Below, piece after piece: positions 43,581 to 53,085 of a stretch of DNA of 64,000 nt. The stretch's first letter is position 1; every line of letters begins with the position of its first letter. This stretch comes from Nesterenkonia sedimenti. Its GTDB lineage: Bacteria > Actinomycetota > Actinomycetes > Actinomycetales > Micrococcaceae. The translations under genes and the position numbers were made by a program. Location: contig NZ_JABAHY010000002.1 of the NCBI RefSeq assembly GCF_012641515.1, positions 88,370-152,369 of the forward strand. The letters are read 5' to 3'. The notes below the pieces were generated by a model, which saw nothing but the letters and a program-made list of their open reading frames with translations, did not search any database and was not told where the DNA came from.

Positions 43581-45446
43581 ATGTGTGGAATCGTTGGCTA
43601 TATCGGTGTGCCCCAGAAGATCAGTGAGCACCAGGCACTTGATGTGCTCATGGAGGGGCTGCGGCGTTTGGAGTATCGGGGCTATGACTCTGCCGGTGTG
43701 GCCACTGTGGCTGACGGACAGATTCAGGCCCGGAAGAAGTCCGGGAAGCTGGCTAACCTCATCGCCGAGATCGAGGCGCAGCCACTGACCCCGGCATCGG
43801 TGGGAATCGGTCACACCCGCTGGGCAACCCACGGCGGCCCCACTGACCAAAACGCTCACCCGCATTACGGAGATGAGGGCAAACTCGCAGTGATCCACAA
43901 CGGGATCATCGAGAACTTCGCCCCGCTGAAGCAGAAACTCGACGCCGCCGATGAGAGCTTCGACTCCCAGACCGATACCGAGGTCGCAGCCAAGCTCATC
44001 GGCCAGGCCTTCCAGCAGACCGGTGACCTCACCGAGGCAATGCGCCAGGCGGTCAACGAGCTCGAAGGAGCCTTCACCCTGCTGGCCGTCCACGCCGATC
44101 AGCCCGACCGGGTGGTCGCCGCCCGCCGGAACTCACCCCTGGTGGTCGGCCTCGGCGAGGACGAGAACTTCCTGGGCTCCGATGTCTCCGGGTTCATCGA
44201 CTTCACCCGCGAGGCCGTGGAGCTGGAACAGGATCAGATCGTCACCATCACCACCGATGACGTGGCGATCATCAACTTCGACGGCTCCCCGGCCGAGGGC
44301 AAACGCTTCCACGTGGACTGGGACGCCGCAGCCGCCGAGAAGGACGGCTATGACACCTTCATGGAGAAGGAGATCAACGACCAGCCCAAGGCCGTGGAGG
44401 ACACCCTGCTGGGCCGCACTGATGCCTCCGGCCGGCTGATCCTCGATGAACTGCGCATCGACGCCGAAGAGCTCAAGGGCATCGCGAAGATCATTGTGCT
44501 GGCCTGCGGCACCGCCGCCTATGCCGGCATGGTGGCCAAATACGCCATCGAGCACTGGACCCGTATCCCGGTGGAGGTGGAACTGGCCCATGAATTCCGC
44601 TACCGGGATCCCATCATCGATGAGAACACCCTGATCGTCTCGGTCTCCCAGTCCGGTGAGACTATGGACACCCTGATGGCGGTCCGCTACGCCAAGGAAC
44701 AGGGCGCTCGCACCCTGGCTATCTGCAACACCAACGGCTCCACCATCCCCCGGGAATCCGATGCCGTGCTCTACACCCACGCCGGACCCGAGATCGCGGT
44801 GGCCTCCACCAAGGCATTCCTGGCCCAGATCACCGCCGCCTACCTCCTGGGGCTCTACCTCGCCCAGCTGCGCGGTCAGATGTTCACCGGAGAGATCCAG
44901 GACATCCTGGCCGATCTGCATAAGATCCCCGGCAAGATCCAGCAGATCCTGGACAACGCCGATCAGATCAAGGACCTCGCCCGGGCCATGGCCGATTCCC
45001 CCAGTGTGCTGTTCCTGGGCCGGCATGTGGGCTACCCAGTGGCCATGGAGGGTGCCCTGAAGCTCAAGGAGCTGGCCTATATCCACGCTGAGGGCTTCGC
45101 CGCCGGTGAGCTCAAGCACGGCCCCATCGCACTGATCGAGGACGGTCAGCCGGTCTTCGTCGTCGTGCCCTCTCCACGTGGTCGGGACTCCCTGCACGGG
45201 AAGGTGGTCTCCAATATTCAGGAGGTCCGCGCCCGCGGAGCCAATGCGATCACCGTGGCAGAAGAGGGTGACGACTCCGTGACCGAGTTCTCCTCCACGG
45301 TCTTCTTCGTGCCCGAGACCCAGCCGCTGCTGATGCCGCTGCTGGCCACTGTGCCGCTGCAGATCTTCGCCTGCGCCCTGGCCAGTGAGAAAGGCTACGA
45401 CGTCGACCAGCCGCGGAACCTCGCGAAATCCGTCACCGTGGAGTAG
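43581..45446 (+). CDS. glmS: Glutamine--fructose-6-phosphate aminotransferase (isomerizing)
   Basis: The 621-aa enzyme makes glucosamine-6-phosphate. ATG 43581 exposes the catalytic Cys in MCGIVGYIGV, which must be at position 2. A longer in-frame start would bury it. The glutaminase domain (GHTRWATHGGPTDQNAHPH) is followed by two SIS domains (ACGTAAYAGMVAKY; SQSGETMDTLMAVRYAKEQG) and the end DVDQPRNLAKSVTVE. It heads the glmS-acpS-nnr-alr-tsaE run. No glmS ribozyme is seen upstream, as expected in actinobacteria. Confidence 0.97.
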   Translation: MCGIVGYIGVPQKISEHQALDVLMEGLRRLEYRGYDSAGVATVADGQIQARKKSGKLANLIAEIEAQPLTPASVGIGHTRWATHGGPTDQNAHPHYGDEGKLAVIHNGIIENFAPLKQKLDAADESFDSQTDTEVAAKLIGQAFQQTGDLTEAMRQAVNELEGAFTLLAVHADQPDRVVAARRNSPLVVGLGEDENFLGSDVSGFIDFTREAVELEQDQIVTITTDDVAIINFDGSPAEGKRFHVDWDAAAAEKDGYDTFMEKEINDQPKAVEDTLLGRTDASGRLILDELRIDAEELKGIAKIIVLACGTAAYAGMVAKYAIEHWTRIPVEVELAHEFRYRDPIIDENTLIVSVSQSGETMDTLMAVRYAKEQGARTLAICNTNGSTIPRESDAVLYTHAGPEIAVASTKAFLAQITAAYLLGLYLAQLRGQMFTGEIQDILADLHKIPGKIQQILDNADQIKDLARAMADSPSVLFLGRHVGYPVAMEGALKLKELAYIHAEGFAAGELKHGPIALIEDGQPVFVVVPSPRGRDSLHGKVVSNIQEVRARGANAITVAEEGDDSVTEFSSTVFFVPETQPLLMPLLATVPLQIFACALASEKGYDVDQPRNLAKSVTVE

Positions 45447-45455
45447 TGCGGGCCA

Positions 45456-45806
45456 GTGATCATCGGCATCGGGGTGGACGTGGTGGATGTGCCACGGTTC
45501 GCCCAGCAGCTCGAGCGCACCCCGGGACTCACCAAGCGGCTGTTCACACCCGCCGAGCGTGAGCTGAAGCTGCGATCCTTGGCCGCACGCTTCGCCGCCA
45601 AGGAGGCTGTGGCCAAGGCCCTGGGGGCGCCAGCTGGGATGAACTTCCAGGACTGCGAGGTGGTCTGCGAACCCTCCGGCAACCCGCATATCGAAGTCAG
45701 CGGGACTGTGGCTGAGGCCGCGGCCGCACGCGGGATCCGCACCTGGCATCTCTCACTGTCCCATGACGGGGATATCGCAACCGCCATGGTCATCGCCGAA
45801 GGGTGA
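45456..45806 (+). CDS. acpS: Holo-[acyl-carrier-protein] synthase
   Basis: The 116-aa enzyme moves phosphopantetheine from CoA to acyl carrier protein. It begins [14 protein letters not shown] from a GTG. The Mg-binding Asp is in GVDVVDV, and the Glu is in the conserved [16 protein letters not shown]. The end [17 protein letters not shown] matches the family. It is 9 nt after glmS. Confidence 0.95.
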   Translation: MIIGIGVDVVDVPRFAQQLERTPGLTKRLFTPAERELKLRSLAARFAAKEAVAKALGAPAGMNFQDCEVVCEPSGNPHIEVSGTVAEAAAARGIRTWHLSLSHDGDIATAMVIAEG

Positions 45807-45885
45807 TGGCCCAGTGGAATCAGCGGCCCGGACGGTAGTCCCAGCAACAGGCCCTTAGTAGTGTGGTGCGCAGGAGGAACGGACC

Positions 45886-47421
45886 ATGCGCAGACAGCAG
45901 ATTGAGCTGATGAGGGTCTACACCGGTGAGCAGATCCGGGACGCCGAGAAGCCACTCCTGGACGCCGGGGAAGGCCCCACCCTGATGCGCCGGGCCGCCT
46001 ATGGCCTGGCCCAGCACACGGTGGCAGTGCTGGACGGGCCCGTCTACGGGGCCAAAGTCACCGGACTGATCGGCTCCGGCAATAACGGCGGCGACGGGCT
46101 CTATGCCCTGGCATTCCTCGTCCGCCGCGGAGCACAGGTGCACGCTGTCCTGACTCGGCAGAGAGCGCACCCCCAGGCACTGGAAGCCTTCCAGGCAGCC
46201 GGCGGCCGGATCACCAGCAGCATCCCCGCCGGTACCCAGGTGCTCATCGACTCGATGCTGGGCACAGGATTCACCGGCGAATTCACCCGACCCGAGATCC
46301 CCGGGCTGGCAGGGGCCCTGGACGACGCCGCGGTCATCGCCTGCGACCTGCCCTCAGGGATCAACGCCGATACCGGAGCCGCCGGTGAGGCAGTGATACC
46401 GGCTGATCACACGGTGACCTTCGGCGGGCTGAAACAGGGCCTGCTGGCAGGACGAGGCGGCACGCTCAGCGGCAATCTGCACACTGTAGACATCGGCTTG
46501 GGGCCGCATCTGCCCAAAACTCCGGTCCACATGGTCACAGGCAGCGCCCCGGGAGCAGGCCGGGCGGCAGCGGCGACCTGGACTGTGGGAAACCCACCCA
46601 GGGTTGATGACCACAAATACTCCCGCGGGGTAGTCCATGTCCTGGCAGGCTCCAAGCAGTACCCCGGTGCGGCCCAGCTGACCGTGGCAGCGGCCCTGCG
46701 CACCGGCGCCGGCATGGTGACCCTGCAGGCACCGGCCTCGGTTAGCCACCAGGTGCTCAGCCGGTGGCCGGAGGTTGTCTCCACCCCCGCGGGCCAATCA
46801 GTGCCGGCAGTGGAGAAGGCTGCCGCCGTCGTCATCGGACCAGGGATAGGCGCAGGGGAGACCCGGCTGGCGGAGGCCGAGGGAGTTCTGGAGCAGTGTT
46901 TGGAGACCGGCACAGCCTGTGTCCTGGACGCCTCCGGGTTGGGCCTGATCCGCAACCAGCTGCGCCGCCGCGATGGGCTGAACAAAAACGTTCTGATCAC
47001 CCCGCATCTGGGGGAGGCCCGGCAGATCGCTAAGACCCTGCGAGACCGCGTGCTGACCACCCTGCTGCAGACTGATTCACCGCGGGTCGATCCCGTGGAG
47101 GCAGCCCGCAGGATCGCCGGGCGACTGGACTGCAGCGTCCTGCTCAAAGGGGCCACCACCGTCATCGCCTCCCCGGATGGTGATGTGCTGCTGCACCGGG
47201 CCGGAGACTTCGACGCCGGCGGGGCCCCAGGGTTGGCAACCGCCGGCAGTGGGGATGTGCTCTCCGGAATCCTGGGCGCGGTGGCAGCGCGGTCGCGGAG
47301 CTGGCTGCAGGTAGCGGCTGCCGGGGCCAGTATTCACACCGCGGCAGCAGGCCATATCGACCCCGACGGCAGGGGCAGATTCAGTGCCTCGGGCCTCATC
47401 GAGGCGATCCCACATGTCTGA
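45886..47421 (+). CDS. nnr: Bifunctional NAD(P)H-hydrate epimerase / ADP-dependent NAD(P)H-hydrate dehydratase
   Basis: The 511-aa fused enzyme repairs hydrated NAD(P)H. The YjeF_N epimerase domain, about residues 1-220, contains GLIGSGNNGGDGLYALAFLV and DSMLGTGFTGEF. The dehydratase domain, about 230-511, ends with GLATAGSGDVLSGILGAV, the nucleotide-binding signature. The ATG follows AGGAGGA by 8 nt. An in-frame ATG eight codons later is a possible start. alr follows after 32 nt. Confidence 0.94.
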   Translation: MRRQQIELMRVYTGEQIRDAEKPLLDAGEGPTLMRRAAYGLAQHTVAVLDGPVYGAKVTGLIGSGNNGGDGLYALAFLVRRGAQVHAVLTRQRAHPQALEAFQAAGGRITSSIPAGTQVLIDSMLGTGFTGEFTRPEIPGLAGALDDAAVIACDLPSGINADTGAAGEAVIPADHTVTFGGLKQGLLAGRGGTLSGNLHTVDIGLGPHLPKTPVHMVTGSAPGAGRAAAATWTVGNPPRVDDHKYSRGVVHVLAGSKQYPGAAQLTVAAALRTGAGMVTLQAPASVSHQVLSRWPEVVSTPAGQSVPAVEKAAAVVIGPGIGAGETRLAEAEGVLEQCLETGTACVLDASGLGLIRNQLRRRDGLNKNVLITPHLGEARQIAKTLRDRVLTTLLQTDSPRVDPVEAARRIAGRLDCSVLLKGATTVIASPDGDVLLHRAGDFDAGGAPGLATAGSGDVLSGILGAVAARSRSWLQVAAAGASIHTAAAGHIDPDGRGRFSASGLIEAIPHV

Positions 47422-47440
47422 GCCCCATGAGCTCGACCGG

Positions 47441-47446
47441 TAATGT
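47441..47446 (+). promoter_or_regulatory. -10 box (TAATGT) of alr, leaderless geometry
   Basis: TAATGT is followed by GGAGCCC (7 nt) and the ATG at 47454. The GGAG is only 3 nt from the ATG. Confidence 0.4.
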
Positions 47447-47453
47447 GGAGCCC

Positions 47454-48602
47454 ATGACTTTTCCGGAGCGGGCAGCGGTGATCGATGCTGCCGCGATCAG
47501 CCATAACGTTCGCACTATCGGCGATTTCGTGCGCCCCGCGAAGGTCATGGCCGCCGTCAAAGCCGATGGATACGGACACGGGCTGATCACCGCCGCAGAA
47601 GCCGCGCTCGCAGGCGGTGCCGGCTGGTTGGGCACCGCCCATATCTCCGAATCCCTTCAGCTGCGCGAAGCCGGAATCGAAGCTCCGCTGCTGGCCTGGC
47701 TGCACACCCCGGAGAGCGAATTTGCGGCCGCCATCGAGGCCCATATCGATCTCGGATCCTCCGGCTGGGAACTGCCCCTGATCGCCCAGGCCGCAGGCGA
47801 GCTGCATCAGCCAGCCCGGGTCCACCTCAAGCTCGACACCGGACTCGGGCGCAATGGCTGCACCCTCGCTGATTGGCCCACTGTGGTCGGCAATGCCGCC
47901 GAATACCAGGACCAGGGACTGATCAGCATTGAGGGCATCTTCACCCACCTCGCTGTGGCCGATGAGCCTGACCGCAAGGAGACCGACGAGCAGCTCGCCG
48001 CCTTCCGACAGGCCCTGGAGACCGCCGAAGCCGCCGGTGTGGTCCCCGATCTGCGCCATGCCGCCAATACTCCGGCCGCCCTCTCCCGCCCCGATGCCCA
48101 CTTCGATATGGTCCGGGTCGGCGTCGGGATCTACGGGCAGAGCCCCTTCGCCGACCGCACCGCGGAATCCCTGGGCCTCCAGCCGGCCATGGAACTGCGC
48201 AGCCGGGTTGCCAACGTCAAAAAAGTCCCCGCCGGCCAGGGCATCAGCTACGGGCTGACCCACCGGGTCGATGCCCCCACCACCCTGGGCCTGATCCCAC
48301 TGGGCTACGCCGATGGTGTGCCGCGCATCGCCGTCGGCGGTCCCGTGCTGATCCGCGGTCAGCGCTACCACTCGGTGGGCCGGGTCGCCATGGACCAGTT
48401 CGTCGTCGACCTCGGCGCCGAGACCGAGGTCGAAGTGGGCGACGAGGTCACCCTCTTCGGCGGTGACTCCGGAATCGAAGCCGCCGAATGGGGTACGGCC
48501 GCCCAGACGATCAACTACGAGATCATCACCCGGATCGGAGCCCGGGTCCCACGCGAGGTCATCAACCCGCCCGCAGCACAGCAGGAGCAGGGGGATCAAT
48601 GA
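47454..48602 (+). CDS. alr: Alanine racemase
   Basis: The 382-aa PLP enzyme makes D-alanine for peptidoglycan. The PLP lysine is in KVMAAVKADGYGHGLITAAE near residue 36. The second catalytic Tyr lies in the C-terminal beta domain, in the GQGISYGLTHR region. ATG 47454 is used because the family motif then falls at its normal place. The stop overlaps the tsaE start (ATGA). Confidence 0.96.
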   Translation: MTFPERAAVIDAAAISHNVRTIGDFVRPAKVMAAVKADGYGHGLITAAEAALAGGAGWLGTAHISESLQLREAGIEAPLLAWLHTPESEFAAAIEAHIDLGSSGWELPLIAQAAGELHQPARVHLKLDTGLGRNGCTLADWPTVVGNAAEYQDQGLISIEGIFTHLAVADEPDRKETDEQLAAFRQALETAEAAGVVPDLRHAANTPAALSRPDAHFDMVRVGVGIYGQSPFADRTAESLGLQPAMELRSRVANVKKVPAGQGISYGLTHRVDAPTTLGLIPLGYADGVPRIAVGGPVLIRGQRYHSVGRVAMDQFVVDLGAETEVEVGDEVTLFGGDSGIEAAEWGTAAQTINYEIITRIGARVPREVINPPAAQQEQGDQ

Positions 48603-49243
48603 GCCCAGCACCGGATGCCCAGCCTGCGGCACCACTGCCCGGGCAGAACTGGCAGCACAGCACAGAGCTGGCCGACCTCGAAGCCACCGAGGCCTACGCC
48701 CAGCAGCTGGCCGCTCAGCTGCAGCCCGGGGACCTCCTGGTACTCACCGGTGGACTCGGGGCCGGTAAGACCACCTTCACCAAGGCCCTCGGTAAAGCCC
48801 TCGGCGTCGAAGGCCAGGTCAGCTCCCCGACATTCGTGCTCTCCCGCATCCACCGCAACCGCGAAGACACCAGCCCCGACCTCGTGCATGTGGACACCTA
48901 CCGCACCGATGCTGAGGGCCTGGAATCCCTGGACCTGGCAGCCCATCTGGCCGAATCCGTGGTCGTTATCGAATGGGGTCGGGCGTTGGTTGAGGAGGCG
49001 CTCTTGGGCACCGGAGGCTCCTGGCTGGACCTCGAACTGCAGACCCCGGAACTGGAAAATCCAGAAACCCAAGGCGACGACGACGCCGAAACCCCCATGG
49101 GTGTATCCCGCCCCTCCACCGGGGCCGAGATCCAAACCGACTTCAGCGAATCCGAGGAGGACATCCTCGGAACGCCCCGGCTGGCAGTCCTGCGAGGCTA
49201 TGGCCCCAGGTGGGAGAGCGATCCCCAAATAAGCTTCGCCTAG
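48599..49243 (+). CDS. tsaE: tRNA t6A biosynthesis ATPase TsaE
   Basis: The 214-aa P-loop ATPase supports t6A37 formation with TsaB and TsaD. Walker A is TGGLGAGKTTFTKALGKALG near residue 48, and the family motif SSPTFVLSRIH follows. HVDTYR and VVVIEWGR are also present. Compared with the usual 150-160 aa there is an acidic, low-complexity insert at about residues 148-190, before RLAVLRGYGPRW. The ATG overlaps alr. The partner genes tsaB-rimI-tsaD lie 3.8 kb downstream, beyond a transporter operon. Confidence 0.93.
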   Translation: MSPAPDAQPAAPLPGQNWQHSTELADLEATEAYAQQLAAQLQPGDLLVLTGGLGAGKTTFTKALGKALGVEGQVSSPTFVLSRIHRNREDTSPDLVHVDTYRTDAEGLESLDLAAHLAESVVVIEWGRALVEEALLGTGGSWLDLELQTPELENPETQGDDDAETPMGVSRPSTGAEIQTDFSESEEDILGTPRLAVLRGYGPRWESDPQISFA

Positions 49244-49372
49244 GGTTAACCCTCCCTTCAACTCATCAGTACCGAAGGTTCACACTGCCTCGGTTGAGTG
49301 GTGACGTGTGCGGCAACGCCGCGCCAGAATCCGCACCGTTTTCAGGGCACCACACTGAGGAGAGCACACCCT

Positions 49373-50416
49373 ATGTCCACTGAGACTGAACCCCTGCGTA
49401 AGAAACTGTTCAGCAAGCTCGGCGTCGCTGCAGTCGCCGGAATCTTCGCACTGTCTGCTTGCGGCGAAGCTGCTGACGACGGCAATGGTGCAGGATCCGA
49501 TGGCGCCGATGAGGCCAGCGGCGAAGACACCAACGGCGAAGATGCCGTTGACGGCGATCCCGAAGGCACCGTCGAGGGCGAAGGCGAGCCCATCCGGATA
49601 GTCGGCGTCCCCGCTGAGGAAGCCACCCAGCTCGAGGCCGGCTTCGAACTGCTCATGGAGGTCATCGGCGGCGAGACCGGCCGTCCCGTGGAGTTCAACC
49701 ACTCCACCGACTACAACGCAGTGATCGAGGCCATGGTCTCCGGCCAGGCCGATATGGGCATCGGTTCCCCCTTCACCTACGTGCGTGCCGGTGACGCCGG
49801 CGCCGGCGTTGACGTGCTCGGCGGCCGTATCGAGGAAGAGGGCGAAGAGGCCGGATACGTCTCCTACGCGCTGGTCCGTGCCGACTCCGATATCGACTCC
49901 CTCGAGGACGTCGAAGGCGAAAGCGTCTGCTACGTGGAGCAGGGCTCCACCTCCGGATTCCTCTACCCCTCTGCCGGCATGATGGAAGCCGGCCTGGATC
50001 CTGAAGAGGACGTTGATCCCCAGTACCCCGGCTCCCATGACGGTGCCATCCTGGCCCTGCTGGACGGACAGTGTGAACTGGCCTTCGCCTATGACTCCAT
50101 GGTCGAGGTGCTCATGCCCAACCGTGGTGAGCTGAGCGAGGACGACTACAAGATCGTCTGGGAATCCCCGCTGATTCCGGCCTCCCCGATCTTCATGAAC
50201 ACCGACACTCTGGATGAGGAGACTCAGGAAGAGCTGCGCGGGATGTTCGACGAGGGGCTGATCAACGTTGACGCCCTGGTCGAGGCCGGCTACTGCGACT
50301 CCGCTGACGACTGCTCCCTGCCGGAGGAGTCCTACGAGTACACCCCCGTGGAGGATGACATCTACGACGGTATCCGCGAGGTCTGCGAGATCACCGAGGC
50401 GGAAGCCTGCGACTGA
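49373..50416 (+). CDS. phnD: Phosphonate/phosphite-type ABC transporter, substrate-binding lipoprotein (PhnD-like)
   Basis: The 347-aa product has a signal peptide and lipobox (GIFALSACGEA, Cys near 26), an acidic linker, and a type-II binding-protein fold. It contains EFNHSTDYNAVIEAMVSGQA and GIGSPFTYVRAGD, the PhnD-like family pattern. The ATG follows GAGGAGA. It leads a three-gene operon with overlapping phnC and phnE. No C-P lyase or phosphonatase genes are in view, so the ligand (phosphonate, phosphite or phosphate analogue) is uncertain. A perfect palindrome AGGGTTAACCCT (49242-49253) lies at the upstream edge. Confidence 0.85.
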   Translation: MSTETEPLRKKLFSKLGVAAVAGIFALSACGEAADDGNGAGSDGADEASGEDTNGEDAVDGDPEGTVEGEGEPIRIVGVPAEEATQLEAGFELLMEVIGGETGRPVEFNHSTDYNAVIEAMVSGQADMGIGSPFTYVRAGDAGAGVDVLGGRIEEEGEEAGYVSYALVRADSDIDSLEDVEGESVCYVEQGSTSGFLYPSAGMMEAGLDPEEDVDPQYPGSHDGAILALLDGQCELAFAYDSMVEVLMPNRGELSEDDYKIVWESPLIPASPIFMNTDTLDEETQEELRGMFDEGLINVDALVEAGYCDSADDCSLPEESYEYTPVEDDIYDGIREVCEITEAEACD

Positions 50417-51240
50417 TGTCTGCAATTTCACTAGAGAACGTCACTAAGAGGTTCTCCGCAGATACCGTCGCCGCACGGGATATCAACCTGGAGATCGACC
50501 CCGGAACCTTCACCGTTCTGCTGGGTCTGTCCGGCTCAGGTAAATCCACCCTGCTGCGGTTGATCAACGGCCTGCATAAGCCCACCTCCGGCTCAGTCAC
50601 CGTACTGGGCACGGAGGTGGGCACCGCCCGGAAGACCCAGCTGCGACACCTGCGTCGAGAGGTCGGCATGGTCTTCCAGCAGTTCCATCTGGTGGGCTCC
50701 ATGTCCACCTTGGAGAACGTCTGCACCGGGGCACTGGGCAGTCTGCGGGGCCCTCGGATGGGGCTCTTCAGCTACCCCAAGGCCGTCCGGCAGCGGGCCC
50801 TGGAACAACTGGATAGGGTCGGTCTGGCCGATCAGCGGTTCCAGCGGGCAGATACCCTCTCCGGAGGTCAGCAGCAGCGTGTGGCAGTGGCCCGCGCTCT
50901 GGTCCAGCAGCCCAAGATCCTGCTGGCCGATGAGCCGGTGGCCTCCCTGGACCCGGAGTCCTCCAACCAGGTGATGAGCCTCATCGCCCAGATCGCCCGC
51001 GAGGACGATCTCACTGTGATCTGCAGCCTCCACCAGGTGGAGCTGGCCCGGCATTGGGGCGACCGGATCATCGGACTGCGCCAGGGTGTGAAGGTCATGG
51101 ATGAACTTGCTGCCGATGTCAGCTCCGATGACGCGATGCGCATCTACTCGGCCCAATGGGCCTCCGAGGCAGCAGCCGCCGAGCGCGCCGGGGGTCAGGA
51201 GGAGCAGCTGGCTGCCAGTGGGGGAGCGAACCTCCGATGA
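50416..51240 (+). CDS. phnC: Phosphonate-type ABC transporter ATP-binding protein
   Basis: The 274-aa ATPase has Walker A LGLSGSGKSTLLRLINGLHK, the Q-loop VGMVFQQFHLVG, the ABC signature LSGGQQQRVAVARALVQQ and Walker B ILLADEPVASLDPES. Its spacing and sequence resemble PhnC. It would power import on the cytoplasmic side. The start overlaps the phnD stop by one base, and the end overlaps phnE by 4 nt. Confidence 0.92.
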   Translation: MSAISLENVTKRFSADTVAARDINLEIDPGTFTVLLGLSGSGKSTLLRLINGLHKPTSGSVTVLGTEVGTARKTQLRHLRREVGMVFQQFHLVGSMSTLENVCTGALGSLRGPRMGLFSYPKAVRQRALEQLDRVGLADQRFQRADTLSGGQQQRVAVARALVQQPKILLADEPVASLDPESSNQVMSLIAQIAREDDLTVICSLHQVELARHWGDRIIGLRQGVKVMDELAADVSSDDAMRIYSAQWASEAAAAERAGGQEEQLAASGGANLR

Positions 51241-53000
51241 CCACTGCCGTTCGGGAACGCACCACGGCTGAGACATCCGCACCACGGGGGAGCACCACCC
51301 GCCCGGCGCTGAGCGATACCCGCACGCTGCGGGGCCCCTCGTCCCGGGCGCTGCTGGGCTTTTCGATTATGGCGGCGTTCATCGCCGGTGGCATCTGGTC
51401 GATGATCGAGCTGCGGATCAATATCGCCTCACTGATCGTCGGATTCGAGAACGCCGTCGTCTTCTTCCAGGACCGTGTGGGCACCCTGGAGTGGCCGGAA
51501 TTGCCGGATCTCATGGAATCGACTGCCATGACCCTGGCCATTGTGCTGCTGGCGACCCTGCTGGGCGCCATCATCTCGGTGATCCTGGGCCTTGCTGCGG
51601 CGTTCAACACCTCACCATCGCGGGCCACCCGGGCCCTGGCGCGGACCTTCGTGGTTGTCATGCGCGCCATCCCCGAGCTGATCATGGCCATCGTCTTCAT
51701 CCGCCTCTTCGGCGGTGGGGCAGTGGCTGGGATTCTCGCCCTGGGGCTGAACTCCATCGGCATGCTCGGGAAGTTCTACGCCGACGCCATTGAAGACCAC
51801 GACGACGGCCCTCGGCGCGCACTGGAGTCGGGCGGAAGCCCGCGTTCCCGGCAGATCTTCGGGGCCACCATCCCCGGGATTATGCCTGCGATCGTCGCCC
51901 ACGGCCTACACCGCTTCGACATCAACCTCCGGGCCTCGGTGATCCTGGGCTGGATCGGCCTGCCAGGTCTCGGCGCGGATCTCAGCCAAGCCCTGGGGGT
52001 GGGCTCCTACCATCGGGCCATCCCGCTGGCGCTGATCATCCTCGGTATCTGCATTGCCGCGGAAATCCTCTCCGGGTTCCTGCGGATGAAGCTGCTGGGA
52101 CGCTCCGAACCCAGCCGGTACGGCTTCATCTGGGCTTACCACAAGGTCCGCGACCGGTACCGCACCAATGGGGTCACAGAGTCCACTGTGAAGGTCTCGG
52201 ACACAAGTCGGCTGGGCGACCGCACCACACCGCCCTGGAACCTCGGACGGATCAGCCGGGTTGCCGCTATGGGCCTGTTCCTGGCGCTGATCGTGGTCTC
52301 CGCCTGGTACGCCGAGATCGACTGGGTGCGGTTCTTCGAGGGCTTCGCTTCCATCCCGGATGTGGCCGGGCAGTTCTGGCCACCGGATGACGGGGATATC
52401 CCGGAGACTCTCTGGGCTGCCCTGCTGACCACTGTCCAGATGGGTCTGGCTGCGACCCTGTTGGGAGCGATCCTTGCCCTGCCCGTGGGAGCCATGGCGG
52501 CTCGAAACGTGGCGCCCAATCCCTGGGTGGCGCAGATCTTCCGCAATCTCATTGTGGTCACCCGCGGAATCCCCGAGCTGATCCTGGCGATCATCCTGAT
52601 CGTGATCATGGGTATGGGACAGGTGGCCGGAACTCTGGCCCTTGCCCTGGGCGCGATGGGTCTGCTCTCCAAACTGGTGGCCGACTCCATCGAGGAGACT
52701 GATGTGCGGGTCCAGCAGGCGATCTCCACCGGAGGTGCCGGGCGGTTTCAGGTCTTCATGGCTGCGACAGTGCGGCAAGCAGCACCGGCCTCAGTGGCAC
52801 ACCTCTTCTATCAGCTGGATGTCAATATCCGGGCCGCGACCCTACTGGGCATCGTCGGCGCCGGAGGCGTGGGCTACTACCTCCTCAACGCCAACCGGGT
52901 GCTCTCCTTCGAGGTGGTCACCTACATCCTGCTGATGATCTTCGTGGTCGTGCTGATCCTGGAGTTCATCTCCATTCTGATGCGCCGACTGCTGCGCTGA
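51237..53000 (+). CDS. phnE: Fused phosphonate-type ABC transporter permease (two PhnE domains)
   Basis: The 587-aa membrane protein holds two permease domains in one chain. The first, about residues 35-285, has the coupling motif ALESGGSPRSRQIFGATIPG. The second, about 330-587, has AISTGGAGRFQVFMAATVRQ. Each is followed by a DINLRAS/DVNIRAA-type segment. About twelve membrane helices are expected, split by a soluble linker near residues 290-335. In E. coli PhnE is a single domain that dimerises; here the dimer is built in. ATG 51237 overlaps phnC by ATGA. Confidence 0.93.
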   Translation: MTTAVRERTTAETSAPRGSTTRPALSDTRTLRGPSSRALLGFSIMAAFIAGGIWSMIELRINIASLIVGFENAVVFFQDRVGTLEWPELPDLMESTAMTLAIVLLATLLGAIISVILGLAAAFNTSPSRATRALARTFVVVMRAIPELIMAIVFIRLFGGGAVAGILALGLNSIGMLGKFYADAIEDHDDGPRRALESGGSPRSRQIFGATIPGIMPAIVAHGLHRFDINLRASVILGWIGLPGLGADLSQALGVGSYHRAIPLALIILGICIAAEILSGFLRMKLLGRSEPSRYGFIWAYHKVRDRYRTNGVTESTVKVSDTSRLGDRTTPPWNLGRISRVAAMGLFLALIVVSAWYAEIDWVRFFEGFASIPDVAGQFWPPDDGDIPETLWAALLTTVQMGLAATLLGAILALPVGAMAARNVAPNPWVAQIFRNLIVVTRGIPELILAIILIVIMGMGQVAGTLALALGAMGLLSKLVADSIEETDVRVQQAISTGGAGRFQVFMAATVRQAAPASVAHLFYQLDVNIRAATLLGIVGAGGVGYYLLNANRVLSFEVVTYILLMIFVVVLILEFISILMRRLLR

Positions 53001-53073
53001 TCCCGGTCACAGCACCCCAATACCTCATCGCCGCACTGGTCTGGCCCCTTCTGGGCCGGCACCAGTGCGGCGA

Positions 53074-53079
53074 TACCAT
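53074..53079 (+). promoter_or_regulatory. -10 box (TACCAT) of tsaB, leaderless geometry
   Basis: TACCAT is followed by 6 nt and GTG 53086. The G run before the GTG touches it directly, so it is unlikely to be a ribosome site. Confidence 0.45.
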
Positions 53080-53085
53080 AGGGGG

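Noticed and set aside
49260..49300. Possible PHO box before phnD (GGTTCACACTG)
   Set aside because: Only one half-unit is seen. The 11-bp repeated unit needed for PhoP binding is missing.
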